64,000 nucleotides of DNA from Diphasiastrum complanatum (taxonomy: Eukaryota > Streptophyta > Lycopodiopsida > Lycopodiales > Lycopodiaceae): the NCBI GenBank assembly GCA_029204225.1, contig CM055103.1, positions 42,783,104 through 42,847,103 of the forward strand, read 5' to 3'. A model generated the notes under the pieces. That model made no database searches and was not told the DNA's origin. It saw nothing but the letters and a program-made list of their open reading frames with translations. The position numbers and the translations under genes were made by a program. The stretch's first letter is position 1. The number at the start of each line of letters is the position of its first letter. Below, piece after piece: positions 11,107 to 21,100 of the stretch.

Positions 11107-11470
11107 TTATATCGATTCTTATCAGACAATGGTAAGTAGGTTGGCAATAAGGGTGTGCAATTGTCGAGAGGGCAGAAGCAATGGGCTGCAATGGCAAGAG
11201 CAATGCTGAAGAATCTCGTTATTCTTGATGAAGCAACTAGCGCATTGGATGTAGAATCTGAGCATATTGTCCAAGATGCTCTAAATAAAATCATGTTTGG
11301 AAGGATTACAATATTAATTGTTGCACATCGTTTATCCACGATTTTGAAATGAGGACTGTATCGCAGTTCTACAGCAGGGGAAAGTCATAGAATTGAGAAG
11401 GCATAATGATCTCATTATTATGAAGCAAGCTTGTTCATCTACAAGAGAAGGTGACGGTTCAAGATGATAC
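11107..11470 (+). pseudogene. ABCB (P-glycoprotein type) transporter NBD fragment
   Basis: This is the end of an ABC transporter nucleotide-binding domain of the ABCB/MDR type. In order it shows the degenerate signature VQLSRGQKQ (family LSGGQ, here G to R), the Walker B region [15 protein letters not shown], then VQDALNKIM, and the H-loop region [10 protein letters not shown]. After a one-base frameshift near 11350 it continues with DCIAVLQQGKVIE and LRRHNDLIIMK, matching the end of ABCB proteins. A stop lies in the GK*VGNKG segment just upstream. Walker A, Q-loop and all membrane helices are missing. It sits between two copia relics, so it is a dead gene fragment, perhaps one exon left behind or a captured piece. 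Confidence 0.85.
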
Positions 11471-11599
11471 AAAGTCTCAATGTGTATCTGAATATGTTTT
11501 ATTTTCACATTTAATCTGGTCTAAAAACTTTCCCTCAAGATTTGCGCAAAAGAAAATATTCTAGGGGAATAAAGAATACACAGAACTAGATTAGAACAA

Positions 11600-12312
11600 A
11601 CAAAGATCATGAACTTAATCATGAATCTGAACTACCAACCATATCAGAAATGCAAAAATAAGATAAAGATTTAGTACATTCAACTTCTTGGATTGCTTCT
11701 TATATTTATGCTTCCCTTTGGCTAGCATGACCACTTCACACCTTTGTTCTTCATGTAATATGATGTCATGAAGATTTTCAAATGTTTGTAGCCTCTCCCT
11801 CAAGGCAATGCCACTTGCAAACATTTGGAAACTTTTGGATAAGCCATTCATAGCTATGTGAACTAGCTCAACATCCCTTATTGGCTCTCCAATAGCTGAC
11901 AGCTGGTCTCGGAACTGCTTTATTCGCATAAAATAGAAAACTACCCTCATTCTCCTCCATGCAAATGCTTATGAGTTTAGTCCTCAAAAACATCATTGAG
12001 AGGGGTTCGCTATCTGAAACTGTGTCTTGAGTGCATCCCAAGCACCTCTTGTTGTTATAGCTTCACTAATGTGGGCAATGACATGATTCTTCGCTGCCAA
12101 ATTTATCAATAATAAGGCCTTCTATGCCCTTTTGTCAAATGCATGAATATCGGCTGGAGTTGTAGTTGGCCGTTGTTCCACCCCAGTGATGATTTGCCAT
12201 AGCTCGTTTTCCATGAAAATACAATTCATTTTGAATTTCCAAATGCTATAATTGGATACCCCATCCAATTTGCTAACTTCTACAAGCATGGATTCCTCTA
12301 ATCTTGCCATTT
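11600..12312 (-). pseudogene. Copia gag remnant, relative of Copia-A
   Basis: The minus strand from an ATG at 12310 reads MARLEESMLVEVSKLDGVSN, then YSIWKFKMNCIFMENELWQI, the start of a copia gag (UBN2-type) protein closely resembling the Copia-A gag at 8545. Stops occur near 12121, and frameshifts near 12000 and 11950. The later part reads QLSAIGEPIRDVELVHIAMN and EERLQ-like sequence to about 11700, and coding similarity ends before any zinc knuckle. It is therefore a gag-only relic; protease and pol are lost. Confidence 0.8.
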
Positions 12313-13320
12313 TGTCAATAATTGCTCCTATAGCGCCTTAATGAGGCCCAATGACAAGCTTATAGAGCAATTTGAACTCTTAAAAGTCAACTTTAAAGTC
12401 TGACCAAAAAAGTTTTAGGCCCTCCCTACGCTTAATTTGGCCTAGCGCACCAAATTCGGTGGAATTTTTAAAAAACGCTCCAATGCGGGATCGACAGCTA
12501 TCTTGCCCCTGAAATGGTATGGTTTGCCCCTTGACATGCTTTCTCCCCATGGTACGACAATCACTCTATCTAAGAAAAGTTGTATTGTAGGGTACAGTCC
12601 TTTTCTACCCTTGATTTGGAGGATTTTGGCTTTTGGATGGCCTTAAATGGAGCTTTAGACCAAAAGTTATGGGCTCTTGAAGAAAACACATTGTTTCTTC
12701 ACTTTGAGCAAATCCCTTCTTCAAACGACTTTGCACTTTAGGGTCCCTCACAATTTGAAAATTTTTAATGAAGTTGAAAGGTAGATTGCACTTTTGACCC
12801 CTTCACTTGAAGTGTATATTGCAAAGTCTTGAGATCCAAAGGTTGATTTCAATTCAACGACTTGTACGTCTCACGATCCACACCGTTCATACACACCATC
12901 GCGTGGCTATGCTCAAATCCATGCTCTTGCAGCTGCTGGTGGGCACTTGAATGTACTATGGCTCACTTGCATTGGTCGCGTGGATCCGTGAGCCCTCCTT
13001 ACTTCGCTACCCTCAAGCAATGCTTCTCCACCATAGCTAGGGTATAAGCTTCCTTCACAAAGTCTAAGCCATCTCTCTTTTGGATTCGCGGCCACCCACG
13101 GCTGATTGAAACTCTCTTCACAACATCTGGGTGCCCTACCTCATGGCTTTACAGATCTAGAAAATTCCTTTTACAAGGAAAGCTCCAATGCTTTTATGTT
13201 GTAAACCTTAGTTGTGGGTTTGACAACTCTTTTCCACTTATTACAACCCTTTCTTGTGCTTCTTCTTGCAGATATGTGCTTGATAGAGATCGCCCTACTG
13301 CAACTCACACACTGGGAATT
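12313..13320 (-). other. Leader of the gag relic
   Basis: Non-coding, and similar by eye to the Copia-A leader. Shared features include a GGTACAGTCC block near 12590, a TTGGAGGATTTTGGCTTTTG block, the words AATTTTTAATGAAGTTGAA near 12760, and a CGCCCTACTGC block near 13290. It supports both elements being members of one copia family. No LTR could be identified at its right end. Confidence 0.5.
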
Positions 13321-14422
13321 GTTAGATTGCCGATTGGCAAGAAATTAATTGAGTACAGAGTGATAATGCTCCAAAACCTGCTCTTCCAAAGAGGCTTAAT
13401 TACAATGTTGCACTCCTTGTTCTTCTAGAAAAGACACAATTGAAACATATAGATGTCCCAATCCAACTCAATCAAATTGCTAAAAAATTAAGTATGTTTT
13501 GAGATTCCAGAGAATTATGATTGATGAATCATAAGAATCTAATTATTTGTGATTGACGGATCATAAATGGATACTTAATCTGTGGATAATCAAGAAATGT
13601 GTTGATTCTAAAGTATGATGAGTGATTCTCAGTTCTAATTGAGTTGAGATTTTAGATTGGCACTTTGGAAGTGTAAATCTCTTTACTCCAATATTTTATT
13701 GGGTCCTATGGATCTCAGAGGCAATTCTCGTAAAGTAAATTGTTTTTACGTATCGAGAATGTTGCTTATCTTAGTGGATTGTAATTCTGCAATAGATTGT
13801 AGTCTATATGTATTTGTGTACAAGTTCAATCTATATCTTCTGATTAATAGGAGACAATTAAATCTATTGAGATTCAGATGGATTGCCACCTTCTTGCATG
13901 TGATGCTAGAAATGGGGCTAATAACTCGTTAAAGTAATTGTAGTACTCTAAATTGAGTTATTATTGTCTGAAACTTGATAGATTTCCTATAGATTTTAGT
14001 TGATTGAATTGTTGAATTTTAGAATATTTTGGTACAAAATTTGTACCAAGAAACACTATTATCTACAAGAAATTGTGGATAAGATTTAGACTATTAGAAC
14101 AATGAAATTTCTTTAGCTTTTGGACTTGATCTCTGAAATAAGAGTTAATTCACCCAGAGGTTCATGTAATTTGGATTACATAAAGGTGATGAACTTTTAT
14201 TTGGAGAAGATCAACCCGTTTGAAATATTTATTGCTTAGTGTATCTTTGGATTTTGAGTTAGTACTCTTATGAAGAGTCAAGTAATTGTAGAATCGTTGC
14301 GTCTCTGAGTACTTATTCAAAAGGAAAGATCTGACTAAGGATAATCAATCCTGGTTAAAAGTTGAAAGTTTAAGGAATAATTTCATATCTTCTCTTTCTC
14401 GTTCTGAGGACAGAACTAGTTT
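13321..14422 (+). other. Decayed sequence upstream of Gypsy-B polypurine tract
   Basis: This should be the 3' internal part of a gypsy element, because a polypurine tract and LTR start follow at 14423-14436. However, no integrase or other motif can be read. The longest frame, 13657-13932, is unassigned. Confidence 0.3.
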
Positions 14423-14612
14423 AAGGGAGGAAGAATGTTATGGCCATATTCTGTTAAGGATGCGAAATAGTCCTAATATGGTAGACCGGCCCTCCAGTGT
14501 ATTGGTCACGCCGAGATTTAATTCCATGTTGAGGTCTATTTGTGACTAATTACCTTGAGAAGACCCAAACACTCTAATTGAGACATATGGAGTAGTGCAT
14601 GTACGTGTGATG
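14423..14612 (+). repeat. Gypsy-B polypurine tract and LTR, left part
   Basis: AAGGGAGGAAGAA (14423-14435) followed by TGTTATGGCC at 14436 is the polypurine-tract/3' LTR junction of gypsy elements. The preceding words GAGGACAGAACTAG are also typical of that junction. The LTR is interrupted at 14613 by Copia-B and appears to resume after 20766. Confidence 0.5.
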
Positions 14613-15294
14613 TGTTAAAAATTCACAATTCTAGCTTGACTAGTTCTGGTCATATGACTTGTAAATAGGTAGATGGTCATGATGTGGCTTGTCACACGTG
14701 CCAAATAGCATAGGATTCCATTCATAAGGATGTTCTCAAGTAGACCTAAGTGTTAGAACCTTTGGAATGAGTCCAAATTATGCTTAGATACAAGGGAGAA
14801 AAAATAGGAGCTATTTTTGGTAATTTTTGCATTGTTGAGGGATCTCCAAGATTCCAACCCTAACTTGGTAGGGATGAAAGATCCACCAAAATTAGCATTA
14901 GGGATAGGTTTAGGGCTACTCATACCTGCCCAAAACCGTGATGGATCATGTATATATAGGTAATGATATCTCACCAAAATCAATCAAGCAATTTCATGTT
15001 TTTTCTCTCATAATGGTGAAATTGCTCTCTATGTTCATAATTGTTTGAGTACTTGTGATTACTAATGATTATAGGATTGAATGTAGGTCTGGTGTACAGT
15101 ACTCAGACTGTGGGAGGCCGTACTTTCACACGTGTGAAGCCTTCTTCAAGGATTTGGGCCATTTAGTGAGGTTCAAGCATAGATTTTTGATGGATTTTGA
15201 TGGTTCAACTTGTGCTAATCTTATGAAATCATAATATATTGTTTCCCTCATCATTTCAAGTGTTTTAGGATCCTTATTTGCTGTAATTTTTACA
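14613..15294 (+). repeat. Copia-B 5' LTR
   Basis: 682 bp from TGTTAAAAATTC to ATTTTTACA. It holds a TATA-like box (TGTATATATAGG) near 14948 and the 14-bp palindrome TTCACACGTGTGAA near 15125, a G-box-like core downstream of the TATA box. It serves as promoter and polyadenylation unit for the element. Confidence 0.93.
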
Positions 15295-15307
15295 TGGTAT
15301 TAGAGCC
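15295..15307 (+). promoter_or_regulatory. Copia-B primer-binding site
   Basis: TGGTATTAGAGCC begins at the base following the 5' LTR. It matches the classical copia PBS complementary to the 3' end of initiator methionine tRNA, with one difference from TGGTATCAGAGC. Confidence 0.88.
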
Positions 15308-16105
15308 TAAAGGCTGAAATGAGCTAAATCCTTGGTTTTCATTCAATTTGATCACAATTTTTGATCTAAATCTTGTGTAGATTGGATCTTAGCATCTAGT
15401 ATTGATTCTAGAACTCAAAGTGAGTCAAATACATTGGAGATTGGTGTTGTGTGACTTCATTTGCAGGTGTTTAGGTGTCTAAAACCAGAGGCAAAGTTGA
15501 ATTCAATTCACATTACCAAGATAGCAAGTTTTGCTTGCTCCAAGCATTGATTTCTAAGCGAGTTTTGGAGGTAATTTCATAGAGGAGGCTTTCTAGCATT
15601 CAAGGAGAGGGAAGATCAGAGTTTTGGGGACTCTTCAAGGCTGTTCTAAGGTGTAGTAGGCACCTCCTAAAGTGATTTAGGTTCAGTCCAACCATTGCTT
15701 GACTTATGCACCAAATTAGATCAATTTTTCATCAATTTTGATCATTTTTTGCTTGTGATTGGATAGTAGATTGTGTTGCATCCTCATTAAGTTCCATTTA
15801 GATCTTTTACAAGTGATTTTGGAAGTATATTAGGTTGCTGAAATTCACTCTTGATCAGATCATTTGGAAGCTTTAATGTTCTTTATAGAAAGAGGGGCAA
15901 TTCTACTAGTATTGTCTACTTCAATCAAGCAAGTGCATTGTTTCTAGTATTCTATGATTTGATTTTGTTAGAGATCATTCTTAGATCTTTATAGGAAGTC
16001 TATTACTGATCTTTTCAGGTCCCTAAGAAGTGGGATAAGGTAGACCTTCAATCAAATCAATAGAAGTAACCTTCATTTGTGTCAAGTCCTTGATTAGGAG
16101 ACTAG
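15308..16105 (+). other. Copia-B leader
   Basis: About 800 bp of untranslated leader between PBS and gag start. Apart from stop-rich AT sequence, no motif stands out. Confidence 0.6.
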
Positions 16106-17491
16106 ATGACATCTATAAATGCATATCTTTTGGATACTAATGAAAGGCTCAACAAAACTAACTATTCCATATGGAAAGTTATAATGGAATCTATCATGAT
16201 CATGCAAGATCTGATGGAAATTGTAAATGGTAAGGAGGGTGAACCTATTCATCCTCAAGAAAAAGCCAAATACATCAAGAGGTGCAATGTTGCACTACAT
16301 TGCATAAAAATGAATGTTGCAAATGAACTCTTAAGAGAGGTAGGAGATTGCACTTCAGCTCAAGATGCTTGGGAGACTTTGCAAAAGGTCTATGAATCCA
16401 AGAACCAAACTAGAATGTTAGCTTTGAAGAATCAAATCTATAGAAGCTATCAAAAGAAAGGAGAGAGTGCACATACTTTTGTCCTAAGAGTAAAGGAATT
16501 GAACAAAGAGCTAGCCTTTATAGGTGATCCTATCAAGGATGAAGAGCTTGTTCAACTCATATTGAATGGACCAAGCTTTGAATTTGACAATTTGGTTCAG
16601 AAATATGCAATTATGGGTAAGCTACCCATACTTGAAGAACTCCAAGGCACACTCATGGCCGAGGAATCAAGAAGGAGCCAAATGCAAGAGAGGATGGATA
16701 GGCTTTCCATCCAAGGTGGAGATGACCAAGCTCTCTTCACCAAAGGCAAAGGCAAGTCCAAAGGCAAAGGATCAACATTCAAGAAGTCTACAAAGCTTGA
16801 GGATCAAGAAGGACCCCCAAAGGCATCTCCATCAACCACCAAAGTCAAGAAGGACAAATCAAAGGTGAAGTGCTACTATTGTAGCAAGATGGGGCATTAT
16901 GCCTCGGAATGCTTCAAGAGGAAGCAAGATCAAAGCCAAGCCAACATGAGCAAAGAGGAGGAGGAGGAGAGTTCACATGAGGACTCTCTCATGATGTCCA
17001 TATTTTCTTCAACAAGCTTCAAAGGAGAAGATCCTTGGTGGATTGACTCGGGTGCTAGTTCACACATGACTAGTAAAAGGGAGTTTTTCTCTTCTCTCTT
17101 ATCTTATGATGGACCTATAAAGTCTATCTATACAGCAAATGATGAAGCTTGTAAGATTGAAGGAGTTGGTAGCATTCCCCTTTGCTTAGGATCTTCCAAA
17201 AAGATCAACATAGAAGGTGTTTTGTACATTCCTACAATAACAAAGAATCTACTAAGTGTTGGCCAAATGGTAGACAATGGTTTCAATGTTGACTTTGCTT
17301 CAAATGAATGTTTCATCAAGAAGAAGGGTAAGATAGTGGCTAAGGGCACTAGACTTGGCAAACTTTATAAGCTGGATGCATTTGTGGATACTAATGTTGT
17401 CATGTTGGCCGAGAAGAGCAAGATATATCTACCTTTACTTTATGGCACAAAAGACTTGGACATGTCAACTCGGGTTCCATGGAGGCTATGA
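16106..17491 (+). pseudogene. Copia-B gag-protease
   Basis: Open for 461 codons from the ATG at 16106 (MTSINAYLLDTNERLNKTNY). The gag UBN2-type domain spans roughly residues 10-200, with KVYESKNQTRMLALKNQIYR and NKELAFIGDPIKDEELVQLI. A lysine-rich linker follows, then the CCHC knuckle CYYCSKMGHYASEC near residue 255. The retropepsin motif DPWWIDSGASSHMTS is near residue 313. Gag forms the virus-like particle and protease cleaves the polyprotein. The frame is lost near 17435 by an indel: the GAG-pre-integrase motif LWHKRLGHVNSGSMEAM continues in another frame, so the last ~18 residues here are out of frame. Confidence 0.92.
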
Positions 17492-18294
17492 TCAAGGAGG
17501 AGTATGCTTTAGGCCTACCAAGGTCTATTGGGAAGGAAGACAAGGTTTGTGAAGCTTGTGCCTTATCCAAGACACATAAGAAGGTGTTTCCTAACTCCAT
17601 CACAAAGTCATCTCATCCTCTTGAACTCATACACTCGGATGTGCACATTGCTAGAACCAAATCTAATGGAGGTTCATCCATGTTTTTAACCTTAATTGAT
17701 GACTACTCAAGATATTGTTGGGTGTTCTTACTTTCCTTCAAGTCTCAAGTATTTGATACTTTTGTAAAGTTCAAGTTGTTTGTGGAAAAGCATCATAATC
17801 ATAGCATCAAGATTCTTAGAAGTGACAATGGTGGAGAATTCATCTCCAATGAGTTCAAGGCCTTTTGTGAGGAGGAAGGGATCAAGAAAGAGACTTCTTG
17901 TCCTTACACTCCTCAACAAAATGGAGTTGCTGAAAGAAGGAATAGAACATTATGTGAATGTTCTAAGGCTTTAAGATTAGATGCTTGTTTGCCCAAATCC
18001 TTTTGGGGTGAGTCTCTTGTATGTGCAAACTACTTGATGAATAGGGTGTCTTGCAAAGCAATTGAAGGCAAAACTCCTTATGAGATGTTGTATGGAAAGA
18101 AACCCAATCTTAATCACTTGAAAGTTTTTGGGTGTATATGTTATGTGCATGTGCCATTGGAAACAAGAACCAAGGAGGATCCATCTTCCACAAGAGGGAT
18201 CATGCTTGGATATGCAAGCTCAAGCAAGGGCTACAAAGTCTATCTCCCATCCTTGAACAAATTTGTTGTTTCAAGGGATGTCATCTTTGATTAA
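17439..18294 (+). pseudogene. Copia-B integrase
   Basis: The frame resumes at LWHKRLGHVNSGSMEAM after the frameshift. Integrase shows the zinc-binding part (CEACALSKTHKK), the catalytic core HSDVHIARTKSNGGS, then LIDDYSRYCWVF, ILRSDNGGEF, and the E-containing QQNGVAERRNRTL. All three D, D, E positions look present. C-terminal copia motifs follow: KTPYEMLYGKKPNLNHLKVF and GYASSSKGYKVY. An in-frame TAA at 18292-18294, after VVSRDVIFD, ends the reading. The same frame stays open just beyond it, so this is one nonsense mutation. Confidence 0.92.
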
Positions 18295-20074
18295 CATCAT
18301 ATGCATATGCTTGAAGAAGGCTTAAGTGCTCCAACAATCAAGAAGAAGATGGCCGAGGAGCAAGATCTTGGTTTTGAGGAGGAGCTCATGGAGGAGCAAG
18401 CACCAAACCCACCTATCACACCAAGGAGATCTTCAAGGGCAAAAGTGGAGCCATCAAGGCTCACATATCAAGGCAAAGGACAACAAGTTGAGGGTATCTC
18501 ATCCACTTCTTATGCTTTATCTAGTTTTGAAGAACCGTCTAATGTTGAAGATGCATTGAACTCCAAAGAATGGTATAAAGCTATGTTGGATGAGTATGAT
18601 GCCTTGATTGAGAATGAAACTTGGTTGCTTGTTGAGAGACCTCAAAGGAATGTAATAGGATGCAAGTGGGTCTTCAAGCTTAAGTTGAATGCAAATGGGA
18701 GTGTTAACAAACATAAAGCAAGATTAGTTGCAAAAGGTTATGCTCAAGAGAGAGGGATAGACTATGAGGAAACTTTTGCACCCGTGGCCAAGATGGTCAC
18801 AATAAGACTAATCATTGCACTTGCATCACATTTTGGATGGATTCTATGTCAAATGGATGTCTCTAATGCTATCTTGAATGGTTTTTTGGAAGAGGATATC
18901 TATATGGAGCAGCCACAAGGGTTCATCAAGCATGGAATGGAGAACAAAGTATGCCATCTCCAAAGAAGCATCTATGGCTTGAAGCAAGCCTCGAGATCTT
19001 GGAATTCAAGACTACATTGCTATCTTATTTCACTTTCTTTTGTTCAAAGTGAAAATGATCCTACTCTTTACATTAAGTTTGATGATGTTGGTATTGTACT
19101 TTTACTCATTTATGTCGATGACATCATCATTAGTGGAAATAGTGTTGATGGTATTGAAAAAATCAAGATAGATCTATCCTTAGAGTTCAAGATGGTAGAT
19201 CTAGGGTGTCTTCACTTCATCTTAGGCATAGAAGTACTTAGAGGGTCTGATTTTATCTTTATAAGTCAAGTAAACTATGCTCAAAGTCTTTTGAAGAAGT
19301 TTAAGATGGAAGTATGCAAAATGTTGACACACCAATGGAGCAAGATGTAAAAGTGCCAAATGAAAATGATGAAAGATCCTTCATGGACATCACTTTGTTT
19401 AGGCAACTTATAGGTTCCTTAATGTGGATCACTATAACTAGATCAGATCTTAGCTTTAGTGTATGTAGGTTGAGCCAATCCATGCAAAAGCCATTGAATA
19501 TCCATTGGAAAAGGCTAAGAGGATTCTAAGATACATCTCGGGTACATTGGATTTTAGGATTCTATATAGAGGAGATGTGATTAACCTTCATGCATTTAGT
19601 GATTCAGATTTTGCAGGGGACAAGAGGGATAGGAAATCAACAAGTGCCTATTCAACTTTCATAGGAGAAGGTGTGGTTTCATGGCTTTCAAAAAAGCAAG
19701 AAACTATATCTCTATCTTCAACCGAGGCCGAGTACAAAGCTTTGACAACCACTACAAAGGAGGTACTTTGGATCAAGAGATTATTGGTGGAACTAAAGAT
19801 CATGGATTCAGAGGAGGCACCAATCATCTAAAATGACAATATATCAGCCCAACACCTTGCATCTAACCCAATCTTCCATGCAAGATCTAAGCACATTGAG
19901 ATATGCCATCACTTTGTGAGAGAAATGGTGCAAGCCAAGGAGATTGCTTTGGAGCATGTTCCAACCAATGAATGTGTAGCTGATCTACTTACTAAACCAC
20001 TTCAAAAGACACCTTTTATGAAGTTCAGATCATCACTTGGAGTGATTAGTAAAGCAATGATTGAACCAAGCTAG
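18295..20074 (+). pseudogene. Copia-B reverse transcriptase-RNase H
   Basis: Immediately after the TAA, the same frame carries an acidic linker, then RT: WYKAMLDEYDALIENETW, IGCKWVFKLKLNANGSVNKH, CQMDVSNAILNGFLEEDIYM, and LIYVDDIIISGNSVDGIEKI with the catalytic YVDD. A frameshift near 19315 moves to LFRQLIGSLMWITITRSDLS, and a second near 19510 to RNase H (FSDSDFAGDKRDRKSTSAY and LSSTEAEYKAL). One stop lies at 19829 before NDNISAQHLA. The frame then runs to the normal end ECVADLLTKPLQ and a TAG at 20072. The motif residues are kept, so the damage is recent. Confidence 0.92.
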
Positions 20075-20088
20075 ATAGTGAGGAGGAG

Positions 20089-20761
20089 TGTTAAAAATTC
20101 ACAATTCTAGTTTTGGTCATATGACTTGTAAATAGTTAGATGGTCATGATGTGGCTTGTCACACGTGCCAAATAGCATAGGATTCCATATATAAGGATGT
20201 TCTCAAGTAGACCTAAGTGTTAGAACCTTTGGAATGAGTCCAAATTATGCTTAGATACAAGGGAGAAAAAATAGGAGCTATTTTTGGTATTTTTTGCATT
20301 GTTGAGGGATCTCCAAGATTCCAACCCTAACTTGGTAGGGATGAAAGATCCACCAAAATTAGCATTAGAGATAGGTTTAGGGCTACTCATACCTGCCCAA
20401 AACCGTGATGGATCATGTATATATAGGTGATGATATCTCACCAAAATCAATCAAGCAATTTCATGTTTTTTCTCTCATAATGGTGCAATTGCTCTCTATG
20501 TTCATAATTGTTTGAGTACTTGTGATTACTAATGATTATAGGATTGAATGTAGGTCTGGTGTACAGTACTCAGACTGTGGGAGGCCGTACTTTCACACGT
20601 GTGAAGCCTTCTTCAAGGATTTGGGCCATTTAGTGAGGTTCAAGCATAGATTTTTGATGGATTTTGATGGTTCAACTTGTGCTAATCTTATGAAATCATA
20701 ATCTATTGTTTCCCTCATCATTTCAAGTGTTTTAGGATCCTTATTTGCTGTAATTTTTACA
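20089..20761 (+). repeat. Copia-B 3' LTR
   Basis: 673 bp, same ends as the 5' LTR. It lacks a 9-bp stretch present in the 5' copy between two CTAG words, and differs by about nine further bases by eye. Confidence 0.93.
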
Positions 20762-20766
20762 TGATG

Positions 20767-21085
20767 GATATAGGCAGGAGGATTGCATGAAGAGTTGTGA
20801 CCTATTTATAGTTGATCTAGATGGGGATTGCATGGGTTTATGCACATGAATATACTCTCTATATATTGAGGTAGGGATTCTCCCATCAACAACTTGGGTT
20901 CAGGTTACCAATTTCTCTCTTCCACTCTTGCTTTCACATGGCATGGCTTGGGGGCTAGATCCAGGTTTGATCTAGGTTTTGTTGGGCAGTTTGGCTCCAT
21001 AGTCTCTCTTATTGTGTTTTCTTATCCTTCTTAGGAGTTTTCCCTAGTGGTCTTTATAGATAGTATTCTAGTCATTGGATTGTTT
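20767..21085 (+). repeat. Gypsy-B LTR, right part (probable)
   Basis: Continuation of the sequence split by Copia-B, starting just after the duplicated TGATG. It has a TATA-like stretch (CTCTATATATTGAGG) near 20850. No internal copy allows the right end to be fixed. It must stop before about 21100, where minus-strand coding similarity of the rvt-like pseudogene begins. Confidence 0.4.
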
Positions 21086-21100
21086 CAATTCTTATGACCA

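Larger units (their letters stand above)
14613..20761 (+). mobile_element. Copia-B, complete LTR retrotransposon with TSD
   Basis: A full-length Ty1/copia element. The 5' LTR is 14613-15294 (682 bp) and the 3' LTR 20089-20761 (673 bp); both begin TGTTAAAAATTC and end ATTTTTACA. The 5-bp sequence TGATG lies immediately outside each end (14608-14612 and 20762-20766), a matching target-site duplication. The PBS TGGTATTAGAGCC follows the 5' LTR at 15295-15307, and the purine tract GTGAGGAGGAG precedes the 3' LTR at 20078-20088. By eye the LTRs differ by about nine substitutions and one 9-bp deletion between CTAG repeats (about 1.3%), so the insertion is comparatively recent. The coding frame is broken in four places. 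Confidence 0.95.

Noticed and set aside
13657-13932. 91-codon frame as a gene
   Set aside because: No motif, and it lies in what should be the decayed 3' interior of a gypsy element.
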